The notes under the pieces are model-generated. The model was not told the origin of the DNA and did not search any database. It saw only the letters and a list, made by a program, of their open reading frames with translations. The translations under genes were made by a program, and so were the position numbers. A stretch of DNA of 64,000 nt from Vigna angularis (taxonomy: Eukaryota; Streptophyta; Magnoliopsida; Fabales; Fabaceae). The stretch's first letter is position 1. The number at the start of each line of letters is the position of its first letter. Of the stretch, positions 1 through 16,702 are shown in pieces. The stretch covers positions 40,455,029-40,519,028 of the forward strand of contig NC_068972.1 in assembly GCF_016808095.1 (NCBI RefSeq), in the 5' to 3' direction.

Positions 1-1249
1 GTATGTGCCATCCGAAATACGACACATCAATCACTAGCTTCCCTCCTGACAATGCTTTACCTGAATCATGAAATGCTTGATTCAGAGAAAATAGGCAAAT
101 TATTCCACCAAAATCTCATCCATCTCTACCTGAATAGTATCACTATGCTACATATACAAACAGATACGCAGTGCTACCAATTCCCTTCAAATCCCCAAAT
201 AAACTTACTTTCTACATTCAGAATACATGCATACAAAAAATCAACAACAGCAGTTTCATTCAGCTATCTGCCTTGTAACAAGAGCCGTGTAGTGAGAACA
301 GAATAAACAAATGAAAATAAGTATGATAGCAAACATTCAACAAACAACACCATTTGCATGGAATGGATACAATAACAGAAATTAAAATATGATAAAAATG
401 AAATGAAACACAGTATCATAACAAACATGTTAAATCACAGAGTACCTGTAGTTGCAGCAATGCTGAATGTAGCAGGCTGACCTCGTGCAATGGGATCAGG
501 AGATATCTCAACCCCGCTGACCTCAACATCGTAGTCGGCTTTCTTATCTGAGATAGCAATAGTTTATTCAATAACGATAAAAAAAAGAAGTAATATAGTG
601 CAACAAAACATCAATAAATAATTAAATAATAAGACTAATCAAAGAGAAAAAAATCCTTAGAAACTAAAAGACAATTTCCAAGCAGTAGCCAATACGTTAA
701 ATCAACTCAGCAAAACTCATTATTCAGTTATACTCAGATTATTATACAAATAAAAAATCTCCCAAACTGAACAAAAGCCAGTGCCAAGAAACAGATAAAG
801 ACGAAATATTTACGCACGAACGAATAAATAAAAAACCGTATACAGAAACCCAATTGTTTAATAAAATCATTTTCGAGGGAAAGTTTAAAACTTTCAAACC
901 CCAAATCAGGGAAACAATATTCATTTAAAGAATACAGATCCGGGGTTTGAAAAAACCCGCCACCGAAATTTTGGGGGTTTCTGCAACACAGTTCCAGTAC
1001 CAAACCTTATTCCCATAATTTTCCGCAGCACCAAGAATTGGCCTATAAATGCTTCTGGAACTAAAATTTGAAACCTTTTACCCAAAAAGAAAAAAATTAA
1101 ACTTGATAAGATCATATGTTAGGGAGAAAAAAAAAACAGGAGAAAGAGTTAAGGGATTAACCGCAATAGCGAATATCTGCGGCGTTGGTAAATGCGCAGA
1201 GAAGACAGAGAGTCGAAAAGAAGAAGAACTTGGAGCTTAAGGTTTTCAT
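1..1249 (-). CDS. ML-domain (MD-2-related lipid-recognition) secreted protein, 5' part
   Basis: Three coding exons read on the minus strand: 1249-1162 (start ATG, 29 codons plus one base), 547-447 and 45 to beyond base 1. Introns begin GT and end AG (donors at 1161 and 446, acceptors just before 547 and 45), and the reading phase is kept across both. The first exon encodes a signal peptide (MKTLSSK, then a Phe/Leu-rich core, then CAFTNAA) followed by DIRYC. Exon 2 continues as DKKADYDVEVSGVEISPDP and exon 3 as GGKLVIDVSYFGWHI. This order matches the plant ML-domain proteins annotated as phosphatidylglycerol/phosphatidylinositol transfer proteins, which are small secreted or vacuolar lipid binders with a beta-sandwich fold. 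The rest of the domain, with its later cysteines, lies outside the window. The specific lipid is unknown. Family confidence is high. Confidence 0.85.
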
Positions 1250-4030
<2,781 letters not shown>

Positions 4031-4035
4031 TATTC

Positions 4036-4043
4036 CTATAAAT
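4036..4043 (+). promoter_or_regulatory. Probable TATA box of the MADS-box gene
   Basis: The sequence CTATAAAT lies about 63-70 bases before the ATG at 4106. This spacing would put the transcription start near 4070 with a short leader. Inferred from sequence and position only. Confidence 0.5.
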
Positions 4044-4105
4044 TCAACCCAAACCTTAGTCTGTCACACACCTCATATATCAGATAACATACCTTAGAAT
4101 AAAAC

Positions 4106-4744
4106 ATGGATTCCAAGAACATGGCAAAGAAGACCATGAAGAAGACCAAGGGTCGTCAGAAGATTGAGATAAAAAAGATGAGCAACGAGCATAACCTTCG
4201 GGTCACCTTCTCCAAGCGTCGAACTGGGATTTTCAAGAAAGCCAGCGAACTTGCTACCCTCTGTGGTGTGGACATTGCTGTCATCATGTTTTCACCCAGT
4301 AACCAGGTTTTCTCCTTCGGAAGCCCTAATGTTGATCCTGTTATCCAACGCTACACGGCGCAAGGTCCACCTCCGCTCCTCACGCTGGACCTGAACGAGG
4401 CTCACAGCACCGTGGACGAGGGAGAACTCCATGCGCAACTCAACAACTTGTCCGACCAGATGGCGGCGGAGAAGAAGCACGAAGAGGCTCTGAAACGTCT
4501 GATGAAGGATGTGGAGGAACACTCGTGGTGGGCCATGCCGATGGATAGCATGAACGATGCTCAGCTGGAGAAGTACAAGAAGATGTTGGAGGATCTGAAG
4601 GAATGTGTGAATGAAAAACGTGAGAAGCTCCTCCTTCAGACCACTTTTGCTTACAACTCACCCACTCAGTTTCTCACAGGTGGAAACAACTCCTTTTCCA
4701 GTGTTGATAACTCTGAAACTATACATCCGCCATTGTCGTTGTAG
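4106..4744 (+). CDS. Type I (M-alpha) MADS-box transcription factor, AGL62-like
   Basis: Single-exon gene of 212 codons. After a short basic leader, the MADS domain runs from about residue 16 to 75: GRQKIEIKKM, then VTFSKRRTGIFKKASELATL, CGVDIAVIMFSPSNQVFSFG. The following PNVDPVIQRY is typical of the M-alpha AGL62/AGL61/AGL23 group, which acts in female gametophyte, central cell and endosperm development. A short coiled-coil-prone region (about 100-175) follows instead of a K-box, so this is a type I and not a MIKC gene. The lack of introns agrees with that class. It would be a nuclear DNA-binding protein recognising CArG-like sites, probably as a heterodimer with another type I MADS protein. 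The ATG at 4106 is the first in frame and follows a TATA box at suitable distance. A close AGL62 orthologue versus a lineage-specific paralogue cannot be decided here. Confidence 0.9.
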   Translation: MDSKNMAKKTMKKTKGRQKIEIKKMSNEHNLRVTFSKRRTGIFKKASELATLCGVDIAVIMFSPSNQVFSFGSPNVDPVIQRYTAQGPPPLLTLDLNEAHSTVDEGELHAQLNNLSDQMAAEKKHEEALKRLMKDVEEHSWWAMPMDSMNDAQLEKYKKMLEDLKECVNEKREKLLLQTTFAYNSPTQFLTGGNNSFSSVDNSETIHPPLSL

Positions 4745-5610
4745 AAGCGCATGGCTTTTGTGTGATTGACGGGAACATTTTGTGGCAACTTTTTGTACGG
4801 ATTCTGACGTGGAAGACCTTCTGATATGATGCCCTCTTTAAATTCTTAGGATCTGTTTGTTTAACTTTTGCTGTGGGACATGGTTAGGATTGATTACCTA
4901 GGATTCTATAGTTTTCGTTGTCTTGAATAATCTTCATCAAGTGTTGGTGAAGTGTGTGTTCTTTATGTGCTTTTTGTTTTTTTGACAGTAGGGCGTGTAG
5001 TTTCCTCATGTTATGTTATTTGAATGAAAAGGGCATCTAACTAAAATTAATATGTCTTTTTTTTTTTTTTTACTTTAATTGAGTATTTTGATGTTTTTTT
5101 TTCACACCGAATGAGATCCTCTTTACAGAAGTAATAAGTTTAGGAAAGTTTGATGAACAAATTAAAACTAAAATCCGTTCTCGTATTGAAATAAGAGAAA
5201 CTAGGAAATTGAACTCCTTTCTTGAAGTAAAATTCAATCATAACAATTGAAATCCCAGTGATAATTAAGCGTCACATTCAATAGTCTTCAGGAAATATTT
5301 CTGGTGACGCCTACTTTGTATTAAGAATTCAAATACATTGAAATTTATCCAGAGATGTTAGGATTATCATAAAAAAGTTATGTTGAAAAGATGCTTAAAA
5401 AATTTGGTATCCAAGATTGTAATAAAAGAATATTCTAGTTGTTGAGACAAAATTAGTCTCAATCAATGTCCAAAACAAAATTTAAAAATTTTGGAAATAC
5501 AAAAAATGCAGAAAATTTCATATGCATATGCTGGAAGGAGTTTGATGTATGTCCAAGTACATACACGTCCAATATAACATACATATATAGTTGGAGTATT
5601 AGGTAAATGT
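4745..5610. other. Intergenic, 3' flank of the MADS-box gene
   Basis: Holds the 3' UTR of the MADS gene and AT-rich spacer. No gene seen. Confidence 0.4.
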
Positions 5611-5625
5611 TGAAGCAATTCAAAA

Positions 5626-5840
5626 ATGAATCATTGGAAAACAACAAAAAGAGTTATGAGGTATTCACATAGAACAAAAGGTTATATAATCACATACAAG
5701 AGGTTAGAAGATTACAGATTACTAGATACTCTAACTCCGATTTGCAGGATGCTGAGAGAGTATGAGATTTACTTTAGATTATCTTTTCATACTAGTTGGT
5801 GTTTCTTGGTGCAATGTCAAGCAACATTCACTATGACTAT
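5626..5840 (+). mobile_element. Ty1/copia pol fossil (start of RNase H region)
   Basis: The frame starting at 5626 reads MNHWKTTKRVMRYSHRTKGY, the usual end of the copia reverse transcriptase (HWKA.KR.LRYL.GTK). After a frameshift near 5720, the next frame gives YSNSDLQDAER, matching the copia RNase H motif YSDSDFAGC.DSRRS. Only about 200 bp of the element remain and the frame is broken, so this is a dead fragment. No LTRs were found beside it. Confidence 0.7.
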
Positions 5841-5859
5841 AGAATTAGTAGTGTGATAT

Positions 5860-6413
5860 GAGTAAAGATGGTAAAAATACTTGTGTTCGTTGCAAATAAA
5901 ATCCGAGATAGATAGTTGGTAATCACAAGTTTTTATTACTTTTATATGTTTTGTTGGTAATCGCAAGTTGGTAATCGTTACAAATACTTGTATTTTGTTG
6001 TTTGAGAAATCTTTGGTTTAGTGAGAGTTCGTCACTTTTATATGTTTTGTGTTCTATTTTTGTTTTTACGTATGCATACATTATCTTTGAAACATATTTG
6101 ATTTTATAAATATATGGTTTATTATTCAGAAACTACACTTTATATATTAAGGTTACTATTAATCTTATTGAAATAGACTAAAAACTAGTTAAAAGTAAAA
6201 GTGTATATGTCACATTCACATAACTTTCATATTACACATTTCACTATAAATTCATGTCATTTGGTTTTATCAATATTAATGATTATGGTCAGGTTTAGTT
6301 GTCATTAATATAATAAAAAATTATTTTGATTCTATATACAAATGTAATTAATGAATGAGATTTTTTAATATACTCAAAACATATATAATGAGAATTTTAA
6401 CCTCACAAAATTT

Positions 6414-6417
<4 letters not shown>
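5860..6417. other. Intergenic, AT-rich
   Basis: Short internal repetitions of ttttatatgttttgttggtaatcg-like phrases around 5910-6050. Nothing else recognised. Confidence 0.3.

Positions 6418-6459
<42 letters not shown>
6418..6459. repeat. (AT)n microsatellite
   Basis: About 42 bp of AT dinucleotide repeat. Confidence 0.95.
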
Positions 6460-6462
<3 letters not shown>

Positions 6463-6746
6463 GATTGTTTAATTAATTGTAGGTTTAATTGCTTATTATT
6501 AACATGTATGAGGGCATAATCTAACATATTTTACATAAATTATATACCAAGTTACTAATTATATTTTGATTCAAATAATACATAAAAAAATAATAAACAA
6601 TATGAAGGAATAAATTTACTAACTAAAATATTTTAACAATTTGTATTCTTTCACTGTTATCACACAATAATATTATAATTATTTAATGTTTTTACGTTTT
6701 ATAATAAATAATATAATTTTATAATTATAATTAATTACAGTGTAGA

Positions 6747-6748
<2 letters not shown>

Positions 6749-6832
<84 letters not shown>
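6749..6832. repeat. (AT)n microsatellite
   Basis: About 84 bp of AT dinucleotide repeat ending at a gggggcag sequence. Confidence 0.95.
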
Positions 6833-9538
<2,706 letters not shown>

Positions 9539-10766
9539 ATGTGTGATTTTAAATTTATATCAATAAATGGTTTATATAATTAATAATTTAATTTAGTTTA
9601 GGACTAAAATAAAGCAATTAAAGACAATTATTATTATTTGAATTTTTGTATAAGTTTTCTACTCGAATTGGATAGGTTCTATTATTATTATTATGCTCTC
9701 TTACATTGATTCTTCCTTATTTCTTTATTAAAAAATCAACCTTATTTTCAGTATTAGGTCATCTTTAATGCGGTTTATAAATGTATTGTTGAATTAGGAT
9801 TTTGTTTGTTTTTTTTTATTGAATAAAGTTGACTTGGATATAAGCCGAAAAACCTGTATTTTACAAGAGTTTATTTTAATCATATAATTAGTGTGTGGGT
9901 GTTAATCATGAATCAGTAAATGGTGTGCTAAAGTTAGTGTTCATCTTTTTCATGTACTATATATATGTTCTTCTTTTTAATATATGATTGATTTTTTCTT
10001 TTCTTGAGTATATATATTCCAAGGCTTGTGAAACAGAAGGAGAAGCGTTCTTGAATTAGAAACATGTTTTAGGATTTTATAAGTAACAAGTGTATGATTT
10101 TAAAATATTACAACACACTTATCATTTTTTTTAGAATCACTTTTCGGAAATGAAACCACAGAAAAATGGATTCTTGTTGGGTTCAAAATAATAGAAGGAT
10201 AAAGAAAAGACAAAGTTTTTTCTATGGTATATCTAAATGAACTTCTTTATTATAAGCTTCTTTTATGGAAAAGTGTGAAAAAAACTTGAAATGTATTTTT
10301 TTATAGATTAAAATTAGTCCATATATGATCTAAATTGTATTATCTAGTTCATAAATATATTTTTTCCAACTTTTTTAATTGTCAACAAATTAATTTTAAC
10401 TTAATGGATTGTCAACTTTATTTAAAGTTGATCCACTTGTCTTAAAATGGTCTGACCATTGTTCATGCTTTTGTCTTTAAGGAAGTTTTGGGTGTTTTTT
10501 AATTTCAAATAGCTGACGTAGACATTTCAATAATTAAGATGACGTATTATTTGGATTTTGGTGACAACGTTTGGTATTTTAATTTTTCTTCAAAATTGAG
10601 GTTATTAAAATATAAAACTTTGATCTTTTTAATTGGAGATGACCTTATACATTATCACAAAATCACTTCTCCGTGAAAAAAAATACTTTTTATAGAAATA
10701 TATAATACCGGTTTTTAATTAATGTATAGAAAATGACGCTGTCATAATTTTGTAAATAATGATATT

Positions 10767-10800
10767 TTCTATATCGGTTAAAGCTAAAATCGATATAGAA
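10767..10800. repeat. Short inverted repeat, possibly CACTA subterminal
   Basis: The two arms TTCTATATCGGTT and AATCGATATAGAA pair around a six to eight base loop, with one mismatch. A further GATATAGAAA copy follows at about 10808. Clustered short inverted motifs of this kind are seen in subterminal regions of plant CACTA elements, but no CACTA terminus was identified, so the assignment is tentative. Confidence 0.3.
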
Positions 10801-11198
10801 ATAATTGATATAGAAAATAGAGTAATGATATTTTTATAATAAAAAACAATTTTTTTAAAATTTAATATATTTATTTTAATTTTTCGATTTGTTAGATTTT
10901 GTTTAAAGTGGTCTTATTTTTTATTTTAGATGATCACATATATTTATATTTTGTAAAAGCAGTTTATGTTGGTTCTTTTTGTTTAAGGTGTTAAAAAACT
11001 AAGGGTATAATTGTCTCCTGACCAAAACTGAATGGCCTATCCAATTATTGATTGTGTGGCACGCTAAGATAAATTGAAGTGTAAATTTTAAAAATAAAAG
11101 TTAATGACTTGGAAAAGTTATTCTTAATAGATTCTAATCTTCTTCTTTTAAACTCAGAAATTACACGTACCCAAACCATCATCGGAATTAAAAATAAA

Positions 11199-11616
11199 AT
11201 TCAATTCTTATATTTAAGTTTTTTATTAGTTTTATTCTTTATATTTGTTTTTACTTAATTGAGTTTTTTATTGTTCTAAAAAAATTTAATTGAGAATCTA
11301 TTTTTTTTAAAACTCAATATGATTTCTTTATATTAAATAGACATTAATGTTGTTTGAAAATATTGTTTTAAAATTTGGTACTTCTATGTATCAAAATTTA
11401 AATCATTTTCTATTTAAAAGTGTTACGTATCAAAATCATATCTGTTCTAAAATAAAAAAATAATTCAAACAATAATGTTAATATTAATTTAACCAAAATT
11501 GTCATATTAGTTTTTTTTCCTAAAAAATAAAACTCAATTAAAAAAAATAAATATAATGGTTAAAATAAATCAAATCTCTAAATATAAAAATTAAATTAAT
11601 AATTGAATTTTAAACT
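11199..11616. repeat. Imperfect inverted repeat (MITE-like)
   Basis: The segment 11199-11277 (AATTCAATT ... CTTAATTGAGTTTTTTA) is an imperfect reverse complement of 11531-11616 (AACTCAATTAAAAAAA ... AATAATTGAATTTTAA). Such a foldback in AT-rich DNA suggests a degraded MITE. Exact ends and a target duplication were not found. Confidence 0.4.
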
Positions 11617-11998
11617 TAACTTAATTCTAACAACAAATTTATAATATTTAAATATTATAAATTAATTTTATATCTGAAGTGATATCGTTAATAATATATT
11701 TTCTTTCCAAATAAACATATTATGAATAACACTGTGCGAGGTTTTTTTTTTCACAAAAATAAGAACTCATTGACAGAATAAATAAATATAATGATCAAAA
11801 TAAATCAAATCTCTAAATATAAAAATTAAATTATTAATTGATCAACCTTAAACTTAACTTAATCTTAACGAACAAATTTATAAAACGAGATTTGTAGTCA
11901 TCTAAATATCATAAATTAATTTTATCTGTCAAAGTGGTATCTCTAATATTATTTTTTTCTTTCCAAATAAACATATGAATAATACTGTGCGAGGTTTT
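11531..11998. repeat. Diverged tandem duplication of about 230 bp
   Basis: Two direct copies, about 11531-11745 and 11764-11998. Both share AAATCAAATCTCTAAATATA, ATAAATTAATTTTAT and TTCTTTCCAAATAAACATAT, and both end ACTGTGCGAGGTTTT. The copies differ by small indels and several substitutions. They lie in the 3' flank of the RING gene. Confidence 0.8.
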
Positions 11999-12215
11999 CA
12001 AGATTCCATAGCAGGAAAAAAATAAAGAAATTTGCAGCAGTTACTGATGATGAACTAAAATTTGTGAACTTTAAACATGTGTTTTGTTTTGGAGAAAGGG
12101 TAGAAGAGAAGAATTTACATATAGAATCAATCAATAAAGTACTTTATGAAATTCTGATAAACCTTAACCTTGGTGAACCAGTACTACAACAATGAATGAA
12201 AAAACATAGTATGAA

Positions 12216-12719
12216 TTAATCTCGCCTTGTTGCTAATGGGACAACTTCTGCAAGAGGTGTCGAGAGAGGTGTTGGGATAGGGGATGTTCTGCAGAGAGGA
12301 CAAGTTGGATGCAGCCTCAACCATGGGTCTATGCACTTGAGGTGAAAGACATGTTCACAATCTGGCAAAACCCTTAGCACATCAGAACTTTTGTAATCTC
12401 CCAGACATATGGAACAGCTTGTTGCTGTGGAATCAGATTTCCTTAGCTTGGCTTCAGAGTACAGCATCTTGGGGTAGTTCATGATTGTGGCTTCATCCAA
12501 CCCAACATCAACTATTGTGTGCTGTGCCTCCAGGAATTGTGGGCCTGTAGAAGTTCTTCTCCTTGGAACAGTTGGTACCTGTGACCTGGTGCAGAAGTAG
12601 GAGGTGAGTGTGATGGTTGTGATAAGCAGAAGAATCCCAATTGAAATTCCGATGCCCATGCCAAAGCCACTTATGTTGCTGGAGCCAAGGTACCCAGATG
12701 AATCACTTGTGTTGTTCAT
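12216..12719 (-). CDS. ATL-family RING-H2 E3 ubiquitin ligase (ATL70/ATL71-like)
   Basis: Intronless gene of 167 codons on the minus strand. Residues about 17-41 form one hydrophobic membrane segment (GFGMGIGISIGILLLITTIT), followed by a basic stretch with PRRR. The GLDEATI motif at 73-79 is the GLD box of ATL proteins. The RING-H2 finger has all eight ligands: C102, C105, C121, H123, H126, C129, C140 and C143, with the conserved WL between H126 and C140 (DPWLRLHPTCPLC). The C-terminal tail with TPLAEVVPL fits the small ATL68/70/71/72 subgroup. The product would be a membrane-anchored E3 ligase that transfers ubiquitin from an E2 enzyme. Its substrate cannot be inferred. ATL genes are typically intronless and often stress- or elicitor-induced. 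Confidence 0.93.
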   Translation of the reverse strand: MNNTSDSSGYLGSSNISGFGMGIGISIGILLLITTITLTSYFCTRSQVPTVPRRRTSTGPQFLEAQHTIVDVGLDEATIMNYPKMLYSEAKLRKSDSTATSCSICLGDYKSSDVLRVLPDCEHVFHLKCIDPWLRLHPTCPLCRTSPIPTPLSTPLAEVVPLATRRD

Positions 12720-12913
12720 CTTCTTGATGATGATGATGATGATGAAAAATCATGCACAAAGTGTTTGCTAGAAGATGGTTTTGGATTCAAGGGGGTTGAG
12801 AAAAGTGTTTATGTCAGCCATGGAGATGGATGAGATCAACTTGCAATGAAACGTTAATGATTTGGCTGCTGCAAGATTTCATGATATACAAAGTCAACGG
12901 AAAATGAATGTGA

Positions 12914-12933
12914 AAGAGAGAGAGAGAGAGAGA
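12914..12933. repeat. (GA)n tract in the RING gene 5' region
   Basis: About ten GA units some 200 bp upstream of the RING-gene start, in its leader or core promoter. On the coding strand it reads as a CT tract, common in plant 5' UTRs and promoters. Confidence 0.8.
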
Positions 12934-13789
12934 AGGAAGAAGAAGAAGGTTAAGAAATTAAGGGTTGCGTTTGAAAGAAGGAAAGACATGTATTTAGGGT
13001 TAAGTAAAGAAAACAAAACATAATGAGGCATTTGCATGTGAATACATTCCAATTTCTCAACGTTAGATTATGTTTACATGTTCACTGGTTTGTTTAGGTC
13101 AACGATCCTTGATGTCAATATTTCCATGTATCTACGATTCATTTGTGTTCACAATACTTTCTTCCAAACAAAAACATCATTATATTACAAAAACCTTATC
13201 TGTCACTGGTCAATGGTTGAGAATGGCCACGTTCCATGCATTACTAGCTAGGAAAGTTGTGAATCAAGTTTTATTATTTTTTGGCTGATCATTTTATAGT
13301 ATGATTGCAGTTTTGATTCTTATATATTTCTATATTCTTAAGCTTTAGTTTCATTATTGTTATTTATATAATTCTAGTTTAGTAGTGTAATTCAAAAGTA
13401 TTTTTCTGGGTTCACATTAATACCGTAGTATTTTTTTTTTATTTAATAAAAGAATCATTAAGTTGAGAAAAGTCAAACTGCAGAAGAGTAAACAAAATTG
13501 CGTATGGATCAGCGCATGTATTTTAAATTAAAAGCATGAAATATATTAATAATTGGATCAGACTCTTGTAATAAAGTAGTGAGATGATTAGATGTAGAAG
13601 TTAAAAAAAATATAATTGTATAACTATAACACTTGATTAGAAAATCAACAGAGTAGATTTTGATAACTTTTTAATTTATAATAACGCATATCCATATTGA
13701 TCGTATAGTTTTAAACGTTAACTTTGTTGTATTAATTATAACAAAATTAACAAGCTTTCACTAGCTAAATTACACTTGCATTGCTTTAA

Positions 13790-13792
<3 letters not shown>

Positions 13793-13840
<48 letters not shown>
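13793..13840. repeat. (TA)n microsatellite
   Basis: About 48 bp of TA dinucleotide repeat. Confidence 0.95.
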
Positions 13841-13842
<2 letters not shown>

Positions 13843-14299
13843 TAAGAAAAACTAATAAAATCTATAATAGTGTGACATGTATACTCTTGATCCGTCACAA
13901 GCAAAAGGTGACATCCATAACTTAATTTGAATAACTTATATATAGTAATAATTCTATGTATGAAAAATGCATTAAATAAACATTAGGTGATGACAACTAT
14001 TCGTTAAAGAAGAAAAATTCCTTGATACGACTAAGTGTCATAACACTAAGAATTTCAAAAAATGAAAAAGTATAGAATAAGAAAAATGGGGACGAGTATA
14101 ATAATATTTAAATAGAGTGGTTAAGTATACTTTATTTTAAAGCATGATTGCATAAACTTCTTGCCATAGCAGATGTGAACTGGCCAATTATTTTTTTTAT
14201 GTATATTTAACCCAAAAAGGGATTCTGAAAAACAAGAATGCAAAATCACAGGGTGTGTTTGTTTATTTTAGTTTTAAATCTTCTTTTAAAATTAACAAT

Positions 14300-14461
14300 T
14301 TCATTTCATGTGTTAACATGTTTTTGTTATAATTGTTTTTAGAACTTTTACTTTTAGGATTTCTAGAAAGAGAAAAATGTTCATTTCATGTGTTAACATG
14401 TTTTGTTAAATAGTGTTCTAAAACTTTTGCAGTTTTAGGATTTCTACAAACTGAAAAATGT
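14300..14461. repeat. Tandem duplication, 80 bp period
   Basis: Two adjacent copies starting at 14300 and 14380, each beginning TTCATTTCATGTGTTAACAT and sharing TTTTAGGATTTCTA and GAAAAATGTT. They differ by a few substitutions and one small indel. Confidence 0.85.
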
Positions 14462-15365
14462 TAAATACACTTGTTTTCATTCTAGTTTTTTTTTTTTTGT
14501 TGAACTCAATGTCAATAATTTGGTTTTTTTCGATTGAGTGTTTGGCTCCTCTGTGACTTTGGATTTCAGCAGTTATTATTTTTTATCATGTCTTTAGCTT
14601 AAACATATACAACTTCAAGCCAATTTGATAATCATACAACTTAGCACAACCAATGTACAGTATTTTTATTATTTACTTATTAAATAATTTAATTTATATT
14701 TTAATTAAATATCATAATTTAATATTTTATTATTAAAGAAGTTATAATATGTTTATGTACTGAAAAGTTGGTTACCAAATTGTTTTTGCCCCAATAACTA
14801 GCTTGGAAAAATATAAATGTCAAACTTTGCGATAAGAAAGTCAAATACATGGGGTTGGATTAGACAGGATACACAACTTATGTCAAGATTATTATAGTTT
14901 TATTTGTTAGTGAACTTGAAGATGGTTCAAAATATTGTAAATTAAATTAGCTTAATTAGCTCCCTTTTATTAGCTAAAAATAGTTAAGATGACTGTTTGC
15001 ATAAGATTTGGAAATTTATAAATTTGATTTATTTTATTTAGATGTGAGTTTGTTTATAAATTAGAATTGAAAATAATTAACAAAGTTTTTTTTCAATACT
15101 AAATTTAAGTATTTTAAAAATAAGAATTTATTATATAAGGCTTTCATGAGATAACCAATTTTTGAACACAACAAAAATCCACAAATTTTATGAGAAAACA
15201 TCTTACTCAATGAAAAAGCTAAACAAAACCATGTTTTCCGTGGCCAACAATATGGTGACTAAATTAACTTCTACTATCATGTGCTTAGGATTTACAAAAT
15301 GATAAAGTAAAAACCAAAAACAACATAATAACACTCAAAACGCACAGGATGATTGAAAACATTGT

Positions 15366-15430
15366 AAAAATTTATCGGAACTTTCTTCTTGCACCTCCTA
15401 AATTCTCTTCCTGCACCTCTGCGGTGCTAT
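15366..15430 (+). repeat. Left terminal inverted repeat of the large MULE
   Basis: Contains two copies of a cttcytgcacct motif, as do the MULE ends at 27.9-28.0 kb. Similar in inverted orientation to about 27900-27965. Confidence 0.55.
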
Positions 15431-15764
15431 ATTTACTTATGTTGGCAACTCAAGTGACTTTTAGAAGCAACTCAAATGATGTTTTCTCTCTTCTTCACCT
15501 TCATCTTTTTTTATTTTTTTAATGACGTTTTTATGTTTTCTTTCTTTATTTTCATCTATCTTCGTTTCAAACTTTTTTTTGTTTGAAATAAAAATACGTA
15601 TTCACTTAGTTCTTCTTCACTTATATGTTTGCATTTTAATGTCAAATTTAGTATTTATTTTTATTATATTTTGTACGATTTGAAAATTTGGTTCGTAAAA
15701 GTATTCATCAGATTCAGAAAGTCGTTGAGTGAATTTTTTTAATAATCATCGAATTTCAAAATCT

Positions 15765-16015
15765 AATTGAAGAAAATACCGAATTTCAAAATCTAATTTA
15801 AGAAAGTACTGAATTTTAAAATTAGGTTAAGTAATTTACTGGATTTAGAAACTTATTATATTTCAAAATTTGATTTAAAAACTCACTACATTTGGAAATC
15901 CATTTTAGAAACTCACTAGATTTTGAAAAACTCATCGAGTTTCAAAATCTGGTTAAGAAACTCATTAGATTTCAAAATCTAGTTAAGGAACTCATTAGAT
16001 TTCAAAATCTGGTGT
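15765..16015 (+). repeat. Subterminal minisatellite of the MULE, left side
   Basis: A degenerate tandem array with a unit of about 25-37 bp around the core GATTTCAAAATCTGGTTAAG. Clear units lie at about 15778, 15935, 15965 and 15990, and more diverged ones (aaatttgatttaaaaactca) between. A related motif occurs in inverted orientation near the right end of the same element (27480-27560). Confidence 0.7.
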
Positions 16016-16227
16016 TTTTTTTAAAATTTATTTAGTTTGTTTTGTTTATAGTTTTTTATTTTTTATTTTAATTTATTTTGCTTTTTTGTTTTATGAATTT
16101 GTTGATCTCTATTATTATTGAATAAGGTATTCTACGTTGATGTCATATCGTAAGTGGTTAGACTCTTCATATCTAATATGAAATATTGTCCTTTAAGTTT
16201 TATGGAGTTATAAGCAAATTTTAGTTT

Positions 16228-16232
16228 CATGT
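16228..16232. repeat. Target-site duplication, left copy (CATGT)
   Basis: CATGT directly precedes the 5' LTR and is repeated at 20307-20311 directly after the 3' LTR. Confidence 0.9.
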
Positions 16233-16665
16233 TGTATTGTATAAAATATTAACCGAGTGGTTAATAACAACCAACCGGATATTCAGGTAATCTGTTTATA
16301 TCTTATTCTGTTTATATTTTATTGGGCTTATATCAGCTTGAGATCCATGAGGTAAATTATAAATAGAAAGCCAGGGCCAAAGGCCAGGTATGTTCCACTT
16401 ACGCATTATTTACTCTATGTTATTCTCAAATACTCAAGAGTGATAAACATTCACTAAATATTCAATCAAGAGCCGAGGCTCTTCAAATCACACGCCTAAC
16501 TTGGGCGTCGGAGTACCTTTTGCAGGTACATCCGCCATCGTTCAAAAGGAGACCGATCGGCTTGCGTCAACACCGATCGACCAACAGCTGGAGTTTGGAG
16601 GCGAGCGAGCGGCCCAGACGCATCAACAGGTTAGTTTCTCGGTCCCAAAACTTTCCACCGAAACA
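16233..16665 (+). repeat. 5' LTR of the gag-only element (433 bp)
   Basis: Begins TGTATTGTATAAAATATTAA and ends CACCGAAACA. It matches 19874-20306 except for about five substitutions. A TATA-like TATAAATAG lies at about 16359, followed by the likely transcription start and R region. Confidence 0.92.
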
Positions 16666-16668
16666 TTT

Positions 16669-16686
16669 TGGCGCCCACCGTGGGGC
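16669..16686 (+). promoter_or_regulatory. Primer-binding site
   Basis: TGGCGCCCACCGTGGGGC starts four bases after the 5' LTR. The TGGCGCC start would pair with the 3' end of a tRNA such as tRNA-Asp, but the following bases match only partly, so the tRNA identity is uncertain. Confidence 0.6.
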
Positions 16687-16702
16687 CGAGCGGCAAACCC
16701 AA

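Larger units (their letters stand above)
12935..15365. other. Intergenic, AT-rich
   Basis: Contains the upstream region of the RING gene, a (TA)n tract (13793-13840) and an 80 bp tandem duplication (14300-14461). No gene recognised. Confidence 0.4.

Noticed and set aside
4292..4661. Minus-strand frames opposite the MADS-box gene
   Set aside because: Shadows of the coding strand without family resemblance.
13070..13288. 72-codon frame upstream of the RING gene
   Set aside because: No recognisable protein, codon use like spacer.
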